DNA of 64,000 nt, taken from NCBI RefSeq assembly GCF_900176255.2, contig NZ_FXEG02000006.1, forward strand, positions 1 to 64,000, written 5' to 3'. Below, piece by piece: positions 52,175 through 63,484 of this stretch (positions are counted from its first letter, which is position 1; every line of letters starts with the position of its first letter). The notes beneath the pieces are model-generated. The model was given only the letters and a program-made list of their open reading frames with translations. It was not told the DNA's origin and searched no databases. The DNA comes from Mycobacterium ahvazicum (lineage in GTDB: Bacteria; Actinomycetota; Actinomycetes; Mycobacteriales; Mycobacteriaceae). Made by a program: the position numbers and the translations under genes.

Positions 52175-53341
52175 GTGTACGTCCGGCATTTGGGACTGCG
52201 TAATTTTCGGTCCTGGGCACAAGCCGACCTCGAGCTCGAACCGGGCCGGACGGTGTTCGTCGGTCCCAATGGTTTCGGGAAGACGAATTTGGTTGAGGCA
52301 CTGTGGTATTCGACCACTTTGGGTTCACATCGAGTTGGAACCGACGCGCCGTTGATCCGGGCGGGCGCCGATCGCGCGGTGGTTTCGACGATTGTGGTCA
52401 GCGAGGGCCGGGAATGCGCGATCGATTTGGAGATTGCCGCGGGACGGGCGAACAAGGCTCGGTTGAACCGCTCGCCGGTGCGCAGTACCCGCGAGGTGGT
52501 CGGGGTATTGCGCGCGGTGTTGTTTGCTCCCGAAGACTTGTCGTTGGTCCGGGGTGATCCCGCGGACCGGCGTCGCTATCTCGATGATTTGGCGACCGTG
52601 CGGCGCCCGGCGGTCGCCGCCCTGCGCGCGGATTACGACAAAGTGTTACGGCAGCGCACCGCACTATTGAAGTCACTCACCGGCTCCCGGCATCGCGGCG
52701 ACGCCAGTGCGCTGGAAACACTCGACGTGTGGGACAGCCGATTGGCCGAGCACGGAGCCGAATTGATGGCTGCGCGTATCGATCTGGTGAATCAGCTGGC
52801 CCCCGAGGTGGAAAAGGCCTACCAACTGCTGGCGCCGGGATCGCGGCCGGCGGGCATCAATTACCGAACAAGCATCGATGGTTTGGGTGTGGACGGCGCG
52901 CAGGAGAGCGCGAGCCCCGACCGCGATTTTCTGGAGGCGGCGCTGCTGGCCGCATTGGCGGGCCGCCGCACCGCCGAACTGGAACGCGGCGTGTGTCTGG
53001 TGGGCCCGCATCGGGACGACCTGGAACTTCGTCTGGGCGATCAACCGGCGAAAGGTTTTGCCAGCCATGGTGAATCGTGGTCTTTTGCGATCGCGCTGCG
53101 GCTGGCCGCGTATGAGTTACTGCGCGACGACGGCAGCGAGCCGGTGTTGTTGCTCGACGATGTCTTCGCCGAACTCGACGCGGCGCGGCGCCGCGCCCTG
53201 GCCGCGGTAGCGGAATCGGCCGAACAAGTATTGGTTACCGCGGCGGTACTGGAAGATATCCCGGCAGGCTGGGACGCTAGGCGGGTGCACATCGACTTGC
53301 AAGACGATGACAGCGGCCGGGTTTCGGTGATGCAACCATGA
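52175..53341 (+). CDS. recF: DNA replication and repair protein RecF
   Basis: A 388-residue SMC-like ATPase. Walker A is VGPNGFGKTNLVEA near residue 30, Walker B is PVLLLDDVFAELD near residue 330, and the LRNFRSW start is typical of RecF. It helps load RecA at gaps. GTG 52175 abuts the dnaN stop directly, so translation is coupled. The next gene overlaps its stop by four bases. Confidence 0.95.
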   Translation: MYVRHLGLRNFRSWAQADLELEPGRTVFVGPNGFGKTNLVEALWYSTTLGSHRVGTDAPLIRAGADRAVVSTIVVSEGRECAIDLEIAAGRANKARLNRSPVRSTREVVGVLRAVLFAPEDLSLVRGDPADRRRYLDDLATVRRPAVAALRADYDKVLRQRTALLKSLTGSRHRGDASALETLDVWDSRLAEHGAELMAARIDLVNQLAPEVEKAYQLLAPGSRPAGINYRTSIDGLGVDGAQESASPDRDFLEAALLAALAGRRTAELERGVCLVGPHRDDLELRLGDQPAKGFASHGESWSFAIALRLAAYELLRDDGSEPVLLLDDVFAELDAARRRALAAVAESAEQVLVTAAVLEDIPAGWDARRVHIDLQDDDSGRVSVMQP

Positions 53342-53907
53342 TCGACAACGAATCAGACGAGTCGGCGCCGGCCGAACTGCCGGAATCATCGAGCGGGCTC
53401 AGCGGTATCGACTTGGTGCGGCGCACTCTCGAGGAAGCTCGCGCGGCGGCGCGTGCGCAAGGCAAGGATGCCGGGCGTGGCCGCGCCAGCAATCCGGTTC
53501 CGCGCCGGGTTGCCGGGCAGCGGCGGAGCTGGTCGGGCCCGGGCCCGGATGTCCGGGATCCGCAACCGATGGGAAGGGTCGCCCGCGATATCGCGAAAAA
53601 GCGCGGCTGGTCGGGACGCGTCGCCGAAGGCACGGTGCTCGGTCACTGGGCGTCGGTCGTGGGCCATCAGATAGCGGATCACGCGACACCGACCGCGCTG
53701 AGCGAGGGCGTGCTCAGCGTGACGGCCGAATCCACCGCTTGGGCCACCCAATTGCGGATGATTCAGTCTCAGTTGTTGGCCAAGATCGCCGCGGCGGTGG
53801 GCAACGGTGTGGTGACATCGCTGAAGATCACCGGTCCCGCGGCCCCGTCCTGGCGGAAGGGGCCCCGACACATCTCCGGCCGCGGCCCGCGCGACACCTA
53901 CGGCTGA
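53338..53907 (+). CDS. DUF721 (DciA-like) protein, Rv0004 homologue
   Basis: A 189-residue protein homologous to Rv0004. A disordered, basic N-terminal half (about 15-90, Ala/Arg/Gly-rich) precedes a KH-like DUF721 domain with VLGHWASVVGHQIADHATP and ESTAWATQLRMIQSQLLAKI. DUF721 proteins are DciA-type helicase loaders in many bacteria, a role shown for the mycobacterial protein. Its place between recF and gyrB fits a replication function. It overlaps recF by four bases. Confidence 0.92.
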   Translation: MIDNESDESAPAELPESSSGLSGIDLVRRTLEEARAAARAQGKDAGRGRASNPVPRRVAGQRRSWSGPGPDVRDPQPMGRVARDIAKKRGWSGRVAEGTVLGHWASVVGHQIADHATPTALSEGVLSVTAESTAWATQLRMIQSQLLAKIAAAVGNGVVTSLKITGPAAPSWRKGPRHISGRGPRDTYG

Positions 53908-54173
53908 CACAATCGCGGGGCGCGCCGACGTCGAAGACATGCGTAGACAAGGCGTCAAGGTTAGCCCTCTCAGATCCGCGAGAACGAAACGGACCCGCGC
54001 GGCGCACGTCCGGACGCGGCGTCAATAGAGAAATTAAGCGCACGGCGCGTCCAGATAGGTAGAAACGCGCCCAGAAAATCGGTCCAGACCCCCGATCGCG
54101 GTAGAGTGGGCTGATGCGACTGCTGCGGTGATTGGAACCGCCCGCATGAAACCCCGAGGAGAGCATTCCGACC
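53908..54173. promoter_or_regulatory. gyrB-gyrA upstream region
   Basis: A 266-base gap that should carry the gyrBA promoter. GTAGAGTGG near 54100-54112 could be part of a -10 region. CGAGGAGAGC just before 54174 is the ribosome-binding site. No gene is visible. Confidence 0.5.
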
Positions 54174-56204
54174 GTGGCTGCCAAGAAGAAGGCGCAAGAC
54201 GAATACGGCGCGTCAGCGATCACCGTGCTCGAAGGGCTGGAGGCGGTCCGTAAACGCCCCGGCATGTACATCGGGTCCACCGGGGAGCGAGGTCTGCACC
54301 ACCTCATCTGGGAGGTGGTCGACAACTCCGTCGACGAGGCGATGGCCGGCTACGCCAACCAGGTCGACGTGCGCATCCTCGACGACGGCAGCGTCGAGGT
54401 CGCCGACAACGGCCGCGGTATTCCCGTCGCCATGCACGCCACCGGTGCGCCGACCGTCGACGTCGTGATGACACAACTGCACGCCGGCGGCAAATTCGGT
54501 GGCGAGAACAGCGGTTACAACGTCAGTGGCGGTTTGCACGGCGTCGGTGTGTCCGTGGTCAACGCACTGTCGACACGGCTCGAGGTCGAGATCTCCCGCG
54601 ACGGCCACGAGTGGTCGCAGTACTACGAGCGCGCGGTACCCGGGACCCTCAAACAGGGTGAGGCCACCAAAAAGACCGGAACCACGATCAGGTTCTGGGC
54701 CGACCCCGACATCTTCGAAACCACCGACTACGACTTCGAGACGGTGGCGCGGCGGCTGCAGGAGATGGCATTCCTCAACAAGGGATTGACGATCAACCTC
54801 ACCGACGAGCGCGTCACGCGGGAGGAGGTCGTCGACGACGTCGTCAGCGACACCGCGGACGCACCGAAGTCCGCCGAGGAAAAAGCCGCCGAGTCCACTG
54901 CCCCGCACAAGGTCAAGCACCGGACGTTCCACTACCCCGGCGGCCTCGTTGATTTCGTCAAGCACATCAACCGCACCAAGAGCCCGATCCAGCAGAGCGT
55001 CATCGATTTCGACGGCAAGGGTCCCGGCCACGAAGTCGAGATTGCGATGCAGTGGAACGGCGGCTATTCCGAGTCGGTGCACACCTTTGCCAATACGATC
55101 AACACCCACGAGGGCGGCACCCATGAGGAGGGTTTCCGCAGTGCGCTGACGTCGGTGGTCAACAAATACGCCAAAGACAAGAAGCTGCTGAAGGAAAAAG
55201 ACGCCAACCTCACCGGGGATGACATCCGCGAGGGCCTGGCCGCGGTGATCTCGGTGAAGGTCAGCGAGCCGCAGTTCGAGGGTCAGACCAAAACCAAACT
55301 CGGCAACACCGAAGTGAAGTCGTTCGTGCAGCGGGTCTGCAACGAACAACTCACCCACTGGTTCGAAGCCAACCCCTCTGAGGCGAAAACCGTTGTGAAC
55401 AAGGCGGTTTCGTCGGCGCAAGCGCGTATTGCGGCGCGTAAGGCGCGCGAGTTGGTGCGCCGCAAGAGTGCTACTGATCTCGGTGGGCTGCCCGGCAAGT
55501 TGGCGGACTGCCGCTCGACCGATCCGCGTAGGTCGGAACTGTATGTGGTGGAGGGTGATTCGGCCGGCGGCTCGGCGAAGTCCGGGCGCGACTCGATGTT
55601 TCAGGCGATCCTGCCGTTGCGCGGCAAGATCATCAACGTCGAAAAGGCGCGCATCGACCGGGTGTTGAAGAACACCGAAGTCCAGGCGATCATCACCGCG
55701 TTGGGCACCGGCATCCACGACGAGTTCGACATCACCAAACTGCGCTACCACAAGATCGTGCTGATGGCCGATGCCGATGTTGATGGACAACACATTTCCA
55801 CACTGTTGCTCACCTTGCTGTTTCGGTTCATGCGGCCGCTGATCGAGCACGGGCATGTGTTCTTGGCGCAGCCGCCGTTGTACAAGCTGAAGTGGCAGCG
55901 CAGCGAGCCGGAGTTCGCTTACTCCGACCGTGAGCGCGACGGCCTGCTCGAGGCCGGGCAGAAGGCCGGCAAGAAGATCAACAAGGACGACGGCATCCAG
56001 CGCTATAAGGGTCTGGGCGAGATGGACGCCAAGGAGTTGTGGGAAACCACGATGGATCCGACCGTGCGGGTGCTGCGCCAGATCACCCTCGATGACGCCG
56101 CTGCGGCCGACGAGCTGTTCTCCATCCTGATGGGCGAGGACGTCGATGCGCGTCGCAGCTTTATCACCCGTAACGCCAAGGACGTTCGCTTCCTAGACGT
56201 CTGA
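54174..56204 (+). CDS. gyrB: DNA gyrase subunit B
   Basis: A 676-residue GyrB starting at GTG 54174 with a good Shine-Dalgarno. The GHKL ATPase domain has EVVDNSVDEAM and GRGIPVAMH. The transducer domain has HTFANTINTHEGGTHEEGF. The TOPRIM domain has VEGDSAGGSAKSGRD, PLRGKIINVEKA and DADVDGQHI. The quinolone-linked segment EGDSAGGSAK and downstream NTEVQ are wild type. It precedes gyrA by 47 bases. Confidence 0.97.
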   Translation: MAAKKKAQDEYGASAITVLEGLEAVRKRPGMYIGSTGERGLHHLIWEVVDNSVDEAMAGYANQVDVRILDDGSVEVADNGRGIPVAMHATGAPTVDVVMTQLHAGGKFGGENSGYNVSGGLHGVGVSVVNALSTRLEVEISRDGHEWSQYYERAVPGTLKQGEATKKTGTTIRFWADPDIFETTDYDFETVARRLQEMAFLNKGLTINLTDERVTREEVVDDVVSDTADAPKSAEEKAAESTAPHKVKHRTFHYPGGLVDFVKHINRTKSPIQQSVIDFDGKGPGHEVEIAMQWNGGYSESVHTFANTINTHEGGTHEEGFRSALTSVVNKYAKDKKLLKEKDANLTGDDIREGLAAVISVKVSEPQFEGQTKTKLGNTEVKSFVQRVCNEQLTHWFEANPSEAKTVVNKAVSSAQARIAARKARELVRRKSATDLGGLPGKLADCRSTDPRRSELYVVEGDSAGGSAKSGRDSMFQAILPLRGKIINVEKARIDRVLKNTEVQAIITALGTGIHDEFDITKLRYHKIVLMADADVDGQHISTLLLTLLFRFMRPLIEHGHVFLAQPPLYKLKWQRSEPEFAYSDRERDGLLEAGQKAGKKINKDDGIQRYKGLGEMDAKELWETTMDPTVRVLRQITLDDAAAADELFSILMGEDVDARRSFITRNAKDVRFLDV

Positions 56205-56251
56205 ACGATCAGCCTCAGACCCGACCCTGCTGACCTACCGACGAGGACTAC

Positions 56252-58771
<2,520 letters not shown>

Positions 58772-58779
58772 TTCGGGTC

Positions 58780-58806
58780 CGGCAGTCCCCTGCCAAAGGA
58801 CTGCCG
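58780..58806 (+). terminator. Stem-loop after gyrA, possible terminator
   Basis: A 9-base perfect stem (CGGCAGTCC / GGACTGCCG) with a 9-base loop begins 8 bases after the gyrA stop. There is no U-tract, as is common in mycobacteria. The next gene is on the same strand, so it could also attenuate or act as a processing site. Confidence 0.45.
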
Positions 58807-58895
58807 CCGGGCGCGGGCAATTAGACTCAGCCCGACCAGAGACAATGCGCGGGCCACCGACCGGGCGGCCCAGGCAGCGGAGGTAAGGAGTCGGG

Positions 58896-59771
58896 GTGAC
58901 CTCACCGAGCGAGCCGGGTGCCCCCAAGAAGGGCGACAGCCAAAACGGGGACGTCTCGGGCGAGCGTGCCGGTGCGCACTCGCGCGGGACGCCCGCCCCG
59001 GCGGGTCGTGCCCCAGAGGGCGGGGATTCCCCGCCGTGGCAGCGCGGGGCGGCCCGGGCCGCCAATCCTGGGAATCGTCCGGGCGAACCGGCGACGGAGT
59101 CGCGGCCGCAGGGCCCGCCGGCGGGTGTCGACGCCCGCGTCAACCGCTTCATCTCCGGCGGCAACGCCGCGGGGCAAGCGCCGTCGCGGCGGGACGACTT
59201 CGAAGCGCCGAACCGTGGTGACGGGCCGGCCCACGAGGCGTACGCCAGCGAATTGCCGGACCTGTCCGGCGGTATTCCTCGCGGATCCCAGCGCAGCACG
59301 CCGGAGCGCAGTTCGGAGCCATCGCAACCGGCCGGCTCGGGGCGATCGACGAGTACGGAATCGCGAGAGAATCGGGACAACCTGATTCAGGTGTCGCGGC
59401 GCCGCGGGGGCCCGGTCCGGGCCAGCATGCAGATCCGCCGGATCGATCCATGGAGCACGTTGAAGGTGTCCCTGATGCTTTCGGTGGCGCTGTTCTTCGT
59501 GTGGATGATCGCCGTCGCGTTCCTCTACCTTGTGCTCGGCGGCATGGGCGTGTGGGCCAAACTCAACAGCAACGTCGGTGACTTGCTGAACAACACCAGC
59601 GGCAGCAGCGGCGAGCTGGTCTCGAGCGGGACGATCTTCGGCGGCGCCGTGCTGATCGGCTTGGTCAACATCGTGTTGTTGACGGCGATGGCCACGATCG
59701 GCGCGTTCGTCTACAACTTGACGACCGACCTGATCGGGGGCGTCGAAGTGACGTTGGCGGACCGGGATTAG
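58896..59771 (+). CDS. DUF3566 transmembrane protein, Rv0007 homologue
   Basis: A 291-residue protein with a long, disordered Pro/Gly/Arg/Ser-rich N-terminus (about 1-175) and a C-terminal DUF3566 domain. The domain has IRRIDPWSTLKVSLMLSVAL and two transmembrane helices (about 188-213 and 248-272). Family knowledge: Rv0007-like proteins are cell-wall/divisome associated, with no defined activity. GTG 58896 follows GGAGGTAAGG. It is 124 bases after gyrA. Confidence 0.9.
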   Translation: MTSPSEPGAPKKGDSQNGDVSGERAGAHSRGTPAPAGRAPEGGDSPPWQRGAARAANPGNRPGEPATESRPQGPPAGVDARVNRFISGGNAAGQAPSRRDDFEAPNRGDGPAHEAYASELPDLSGGIPRGSQRSTPERSSEPSQPAGSGRSTSTESRENRDNLIQVSRRRGGPVRASMQIRRIDPWSTLKVSLMLSVALFFVWMIAVAFLYLVLGGMGVWAKLNSNVGDLLNNTSGSSGELVSSGTIFGGAVLIGLVNIVLLTAMATIGAFVYNLTTDLIGGVEVTLADRD

Positions 59772-59832
59772 TGCGGGTTTTGGGGTGGGGCGACGATTGC
59801 GGTAATCTCGTCGCTCGGCCGTACGCGTGTAC

Positions 59833-59906
59833 GGGCCTATAGCTCAGGCGGTTAGAGCGCTTCGCTGATAACGAAGAGGTCGGAGGTTCGAGTCCTCCTA
59901 GGCCCA
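59833..59906 (+). tRNA. ileT: tRNA-Ile (anticodon GAT)
   Basis: A 74-base cloverleaf with acceptor GGGCCTA pairing TAGGCCC, anticodon loop CTGATAA with GAT, and T-loop GGTTCGAGTCC. CCA is not encoded. The position between Rv0007 and tRNA-Ala matches M. tuberculosis. Confidence 0.97.
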
Positions 59907-60042
59907 CAACCATGTGCCCGTCAAGACGTTGTGTGAGACTTGCATTGCCGCTGGCACTGATTGCCTTGGTGTCGGCGGTGATGTGGTCGCGCCGCGGGGT
60001 CGAGGTCTGGCACGTGGCAGTTGATCCCACACCCATTGGCGA

Positions 60043-60115
60043 GGGGCCTTAGCTCAGTTGGTAGAGCACTGCCTTTGCAAGGCAGGTGTCAGGGGTTCGA
60101 TTCCCCTAGGCTCCA
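60043..60115 (+). tRNA. alaT: tRNA-Ala (anticodon TGC)
   Basis: A 73-base cloverleaf with acceptor GGGGCCT pairing AGGCTCC. This includes the G3-U70 wobble that identifies alanine tRNAs. The anticodon loop is TTTGCAA with TGC and the T-loop is GGTTCGATTCC. CCA is not encoded. Confidence 0.97.
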
Positions 60116-60380
60116 CAAATTCAAATTGTCTTTGGCCGGCAGTCGTGTTCCGCGCGGGTGCCAGAAATTGAAATAGCGTCTGGCTAGCAGCTGAACGACT
60201 GTCGTTGCGCTCTGTTGTGGTCGCGGGGTGGGGCCCGGAATTCTGCACGCGGTAGCGAATTGCCGACTCCCCCATGCACGTTGGCCTCTTCTACCGGTAC
60301 GTGGCCGGGCCGCATTCATTTGCTACGGCCAGGTAAACACACCCGTCCGGCTAAGTCATTAGAACAGTATTAGCTGTATC

Positions 60381-60704
60381 GTGCGGCTCATGATGAAATC
60401 AGCGCGCGTCGCCGGAACCGCGGCGCTGGGAGCGGCACTAACAGTCAGTGGAATTGGAATTGGCATCGCAATGGCTCCGCCCGCGTCGGCGGGCTGCCAG
60501 GGCACCCTGATCCCGGGAGAGTCCTACTGCGATAAGCCGATAGGTCCGAACGGGATCTTCGAGCGGTGTCATCAGGCCCCCAGCTACCCGGTCTTCGGCG
60601 GTCGGGGCGTGATCGAGGACGTCACGCCGCCGCCCGAGTGCTACCCGGTTGACCCGGCACAGCCGGTGCCGCTGGGGCAGCCGCCGAACCACATCGACGA
60701 CTAG
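60381..60704 (+). CDS. Small secreted Cys-containing protein (CDGP-like)
   Basis: A 107-residue exported protein. A signal peptide (about 1-37) with hydrophobic GTAALGAALTVSGIGIGIAM and cleavage near PASAGCQG precedes a mature part of about 70 residues. That part has paired cysteines in GCQGTLIPGESYCDKPIGPNG, with ERCHQAP and PPECYPVD, a pattern common in small mycobacterial CDGP-type secreted proteins of unknown function. No counterpart at this position is known to me in M. tuberculosis. ATG 60390 is an alternative start. Confidence 0.75.
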   Translation: MRLMMKSARVAGTAALGAALTVSGIGIGIAMAPPASAGCQGTLIPGESYCDKPIGPNGIFERCHQAPSYPVFGGRGVIEDVTPPPECYPVDPAQPVPLGQPPNHIDD

Positions 60705-60712
60705 GGACCCAG

Positions 60713-60925
60713 TCACCTAGTGCGATTCTCAGGCATCCCGTCGTTGCCCCGGTCTAGCCACTGGCCGTAGGCGGGATCGCCACGCGGGATGTTGTAACGG
60801 CCGTCTTTCGCCGCCGCCTTGCAGTTGGCGTACGGCGGGTCTGCCCGCGCGGCCGGTGGGGTCATCAGAGCGGCACCAAGCGCAGCGGCCAGCACGGCCG
60901 GAGTGGCCACCAAGCGATTCCCCAT
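60713..60925 (-). CDS. Small secreted excalibur-like protein, atypical C-terminus
   Basis: A 70-residue exported protein with a signal peptide (MGNRLVATPAVLAAALG, cleavage after PAARA). The mature part resembles an excalibur calcium-binding domain: YANCKAAAKDGRYNIPRGDPAY then DRGNDGMPE. The usual ending DRDNDGIACE is altered, so the second Cys and one Asp are missing and the conserved disulfide cannot form. It is convergent with the preceding + strand gene, 8 bases away. It may be a decaying gene or the frame may end early through an error. Confidence 0.65.
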   Translation of the reverse strand: MGNRLVATPAVLAAALGAALMTPPAARADPPYANCKAAAKDGRYNIPRGDPAYGQWLDRGNDGMPENRTR

Positions 60926-61095
60926 CGGCGCACCACCGTCGTCTTCGGCAGTTGTGAGCTTAGGGCGAGAACTACTGCGGCGAAGCGAAATTCGGCAACT
61001 CGAATGGCCCGAATTCCGCAGGCGCACAGGCGATCCGGACAACACCGGGCGACACCGCATCGATGCGGTGCCGCCCGGTGCCGGCAAGGCTCTTG

Positions 61096-61218
61096 CTAGG
61101 CCGCCACGGCCGCATTCGGCCCTGTGGTGCCCGCGACTGTGGAACCGCATCCGGCAACGGCCAGGGCGGCGACAGACAGAACCGCGGCGACAACAAGCTT
61201 GGTGCGAAGACGAGACAT
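61096..61218 (-). CDS. Small lipoprotein candidate
   Basis: A 40-residue open frame, too short for usual gene calls. It starts MSRLRTKLVVAAVLSVA and has a clear lipobox LAVAGC followed by a short Gly/Thr/Ala tail. A purine-rich segment precedes the start, and an in-frame ATG at 61236 is an alternative. The basic N-terminus, hydrophobic core and lipobox Cys are convincing for a lipoprotein signal, though such a short mature part has no assignable function. Confidence 0.5.
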   Translation of the reverse strand: MSRLRTKLVVAAVLSVAALAVAGCGSTVAGTTGPNAAVAA

Positions 61219-61357
61219 ATTAACGACTCCGTTCATATCGGCCCCCTGCGCGAAACGGTAAATCTGACAACGGCGGTTTGCCAGATAGCCCGTCGCAACG
61301 GATGGCGAACGGAGACAGTGGAATTGGTGAATAATCGCCGGTGTGGGCGCGCCCAGG

Positions 61358-61795
61358 CTACGGGCGCGGCTGCACGTCCACACTCGGCGGCCGCGGCGAC
61401 GGCTCGGGGTTGTCGCGACGGGTTGAGCGTCGCACGATGCTGAATGCGGCCGCGCCACCGGCCAGCACCACGACCGCGACGCCCGCGATCAGCAACGGCC
61501 GCTTGCCCCGCCGGCGTTGGGATTTGCGTGCGTCCTGCAGTGCCTGCGGCAGGTTCGAAACCACCTCCTGCGCGGCGGCCAGCTCCTGGGCGAGGGTTTC
61601 CTGCGCCGCGGCGATGTCGCGAGCCAGCTGGCCCTCACGGTAGCGGCGGTGCAGCTCCGATGCCGTCGACTGCACGGAGTGGGCCCCCAAACCGATGGCA
61701 CCGCGTGCGACGTCCACCGGTCCTATCGCCGAGTAAGCCAGGCCCCGGGACAGTCGCTGCCGAGGGGTCAGCTGGGATTCCGCCTTCGCGTTCAT
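61358..61795 (-). CDS. cwsA: Cell wall synthesis protein CwsA
   Basis: A 145-residue homologue of Rv0008c, the same length. A long amphipathic helical region (about 20-95, including ASELHRRYREGQLARDIA) precedes one transmembrane helix (about 100-122, PLLIAGVAVVVLAGGAAAF) and a short external tail. CwsA interacts with CrgA and the Wag31 polar growth system. The gene is divergent from ppiA. Confidence 0.9.
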   Translation of the reverse strand: MNAKAESQLTPRQRLSRGLAYSAIGPVDVARGAIGLGAHSVQSTASELHRRYREGQLARDIAAAQETLAQELAAAQEVVSNLPQALQDARKSQRRRGKRPLLIAGVAVVVLAGGAAAFSIVRRSTRRDNPEPSPRPPSVDVQPRP

Positions 61796-61934
61796 CTGCC
61801 GCCTTTCCGTGCCGGGTCGTGGAACCTACAGACTGCCACCATGAAAACACCGGCGCTCCTATTGCCGCGTGCCGGCGGGATTTTCGGTGTCCTGCTGCGT
61901 CGAGCGACACCCGGTGCGGGCGGGTCTGCGGGGA

Positions 61935-62483
61935 GTGGCAGACTCTGGTGTCGTGACCAACAGCCCGTATCAGACTGCCACTGCCACACTGCACACCAAC
62001 CGCGGCGACATCAAGATCGCCCTGTTTGGAAACCACGCCCCCAAGACCGTCGCCAACTTCGTTGGCCTGGCGCAGGGCACCAAGGAGTACTCGACCCAAA
62101 ACGCGTCGGGCAGTCCTTCCGGTCCGTTCTACGATGGCGCAGTCTTTCACAGAGTGATCCAGGGCTTCATGATCCAGGGCGGCGATCCGACCGGGACCGG
62201 CCGCGGCGGCCCGGGCTACCAGTTCGCTGACGAGTTCCACCCCGAGCTGCAGTTCGACAAGCCCTACCTGCTGGCGATGGCCAACGCAGGCCCGGGCACC
62301 AACGGCTCGCAGTTCTTCATCACCGTCGGGCAGACTCCGCACCTGAACCGGCGCCATACCATCTTCGGCGAGGTGACCGAGCCCGAGTCGCAGAAGGTGG
62401 TCGATGCGATCGCAACGACGGCGACCGACGGCAACGACCGTCCGACCGAACCGGTCGTCATCGAGTCGATCACGATCTCCTAG
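61935..62483 (+). CDS. ppiA: Peptidyl-prolyl cis-trans isomerase A (cyclophilin)
   Basis: A 182-residue cyclophilin homologous to Rv0009. The active-site Arg is in FHRVIQGFMIQGGDP, and the substrate groove includes GTNGSQFFITVGQTPHLN and HTIFGEV. It accelerates proline isomerisation. GTG 61935 (VADSGVVTNSP) gives exactly the M. tuberculosis length; GTG 61953 is a shorter alternative and the frame is open to 61869. Confidence 0.95.
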   Translation: MADSGVVTNSPYQTATATLHTNRGDIKIALFGNHAPKTVANFVGLAQGTKEYSTQNASGSPSGPFYDGAVFHRVIQGFMIQGGDPTGTGRGGPGYQFADEFHPELQFDKPYLLAMANAGPGTNGSQFFITVGQTPHLNRRHTIFGEVTEPESQKVVDAIATTATDGNDRPTEPVVIESITIS

Positions 62484-62492
62484 ACCGCTTCT

Positions 62493-62530
62493 GGCTATGC
62501 CGGCCGGGCACCGTTCCGGCCGGCATAGCC
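62493..62530. terminator. Bidirectional terminator between ppiA and the Rv0010c-like gene
   Basis: A 15-base perfect inverted repeat (62493-62507 and 62516-62530, GGCTATGCCGGCCGG and its complement) with an 8-base loop. It sits between the convergent stops and overlaps the last codons of the Rv0010c-like gene. Its strong GC stem without a U-tract is typical of mycobacterial I-shaped terminators. Confidence 0.75.
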
Positions 62531-62929
62531 GGCGTCGGTAAGTGCATCGAGCACGTCCAGCGGCTCGGTGCCGAGGTCCCAACGGGAGAACAGCACCAGG
62601 CTGTCGTCGGCCGTTTCTACTTCGAGGAACCGCACCTTGCGCCCCATGCGGCGGAACTCGGTGATCCGGATGATCTTGATGTCGGAGTGCTGCAATACCT
62701 GCGTTCGGAACCATCCCCGAATCACCAAACCGGCAGGGGTAATTGCCAGCTTCGGGCGCGCGCGCCACGTCGCGCCCGCAAACAACAGCAGACCCACCCC
62801 GGCAATCCCCACGATGACGCGGCCCGGCGGGTCTGTGACCACGGTCACACTGGCGATAGCCATGAACAACCCGCCGAGGCCACAACCAGCGACTCCCGCC
62901 GCGCTCGGCTGCCATCGTGTTTGCTGCAT
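62495..62929 (-). CDS. PH-domain-like membrane protein, Rv0010c homologue
   Basis: A 144-residue protein. Two N-terminal transmembrane helices (about 12-35 and 38-55) precede a bacterial PH-like domain with RPKLAITPAGLVIRGWFRT, KIIRITEFRRMG and LFSRWDLGTEPLDVLDAL. The function is unknown. ATG 62929 (MQQTRWQP) matches the known start; the frame is open to 62974. Confidence 0.88.
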   Translation of the reverse strand: MQQTRWQPSAAGVAGCGLGGLFMAIASVTVVTDPPGRVIVGIAGVGLLLFAGATWRARPKLAITPAGLVIRGWFRTQVLQHSDIKIIRITEFRRMGRKVRFLEVETADDSLVLFSRWDLGTEPLDVLDALTDAGYAGRNGARPA

Positions 62930-63084
62930 GTCGTGCTTAACCCCTCCCACCACTGCCGATGCAGTTATCCACATCAGCTATCAACAGTGGGGATAAATCA
63001 CACGCGTGTGATTGGGTGGTCACAAGGTTGCTGGCTCAGCCCTGGATCGGCCCCGAGATGAATTCATCCGACATTTGATCTTGG

Positions 63085-63366
63085 TTAGTGCCAGCGCATC
63101 GTGAGCAACAAACCGGTGATCATGAAAGCGAACGCGATCGCGTAGTTCCACGGGCCGAGATGCGCCATCCAGTTGAGGGCGGTCGGTGCCTGGCTTCCGA
63201 CGGCCGCCAACTGGAACACCATCAGCCAAACCAAACCGATCAGCATCAGACCCACGAACAGCGTGACGAACCACACGCTGGACGGTCCGACCTTCACTTT
63301 CACCGGCGTCCGGCTGACCGCGCTGACGGTGAAGTCGTTCTTTTTGCGGACCTTGGACTTGGGCAT
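63085..63366 (-). CDS. crgA: Cell division protein CrgA
   Basis: A 93-residue homologue of Rv0011c, same length. A basic N-terminus (MPKSKVRKKNDF) is followed by two transmembrane helices (about 29-52 and 66-88), joined by a short loop with NWMAHLGPWNYA. CrgA recruits FtsI and other divisome proteins and interacts with CwsA, encoded nearby. Confidence 0.96.
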   Translation of the reverse strand: MPKSKVRKKNDFTVSAVSRTPVKVKVGPSSVWFVTLFVGLMLIGLVWLMVFQLAAVGSQAPTALNWMAHLGPWNYAIAFAFMITGLLLTMRWH

Positions 63367-63484
63367 GATTACCTCGGGATCACGGTGAGCGGGACGGGGT
63401 GCAACGATAGCGGTTGTAGCTACACGCAGGACTTGGCTATGAGATTAACCCACCTGGCCCCCCGACCAGGAAATTGGAGACTCG

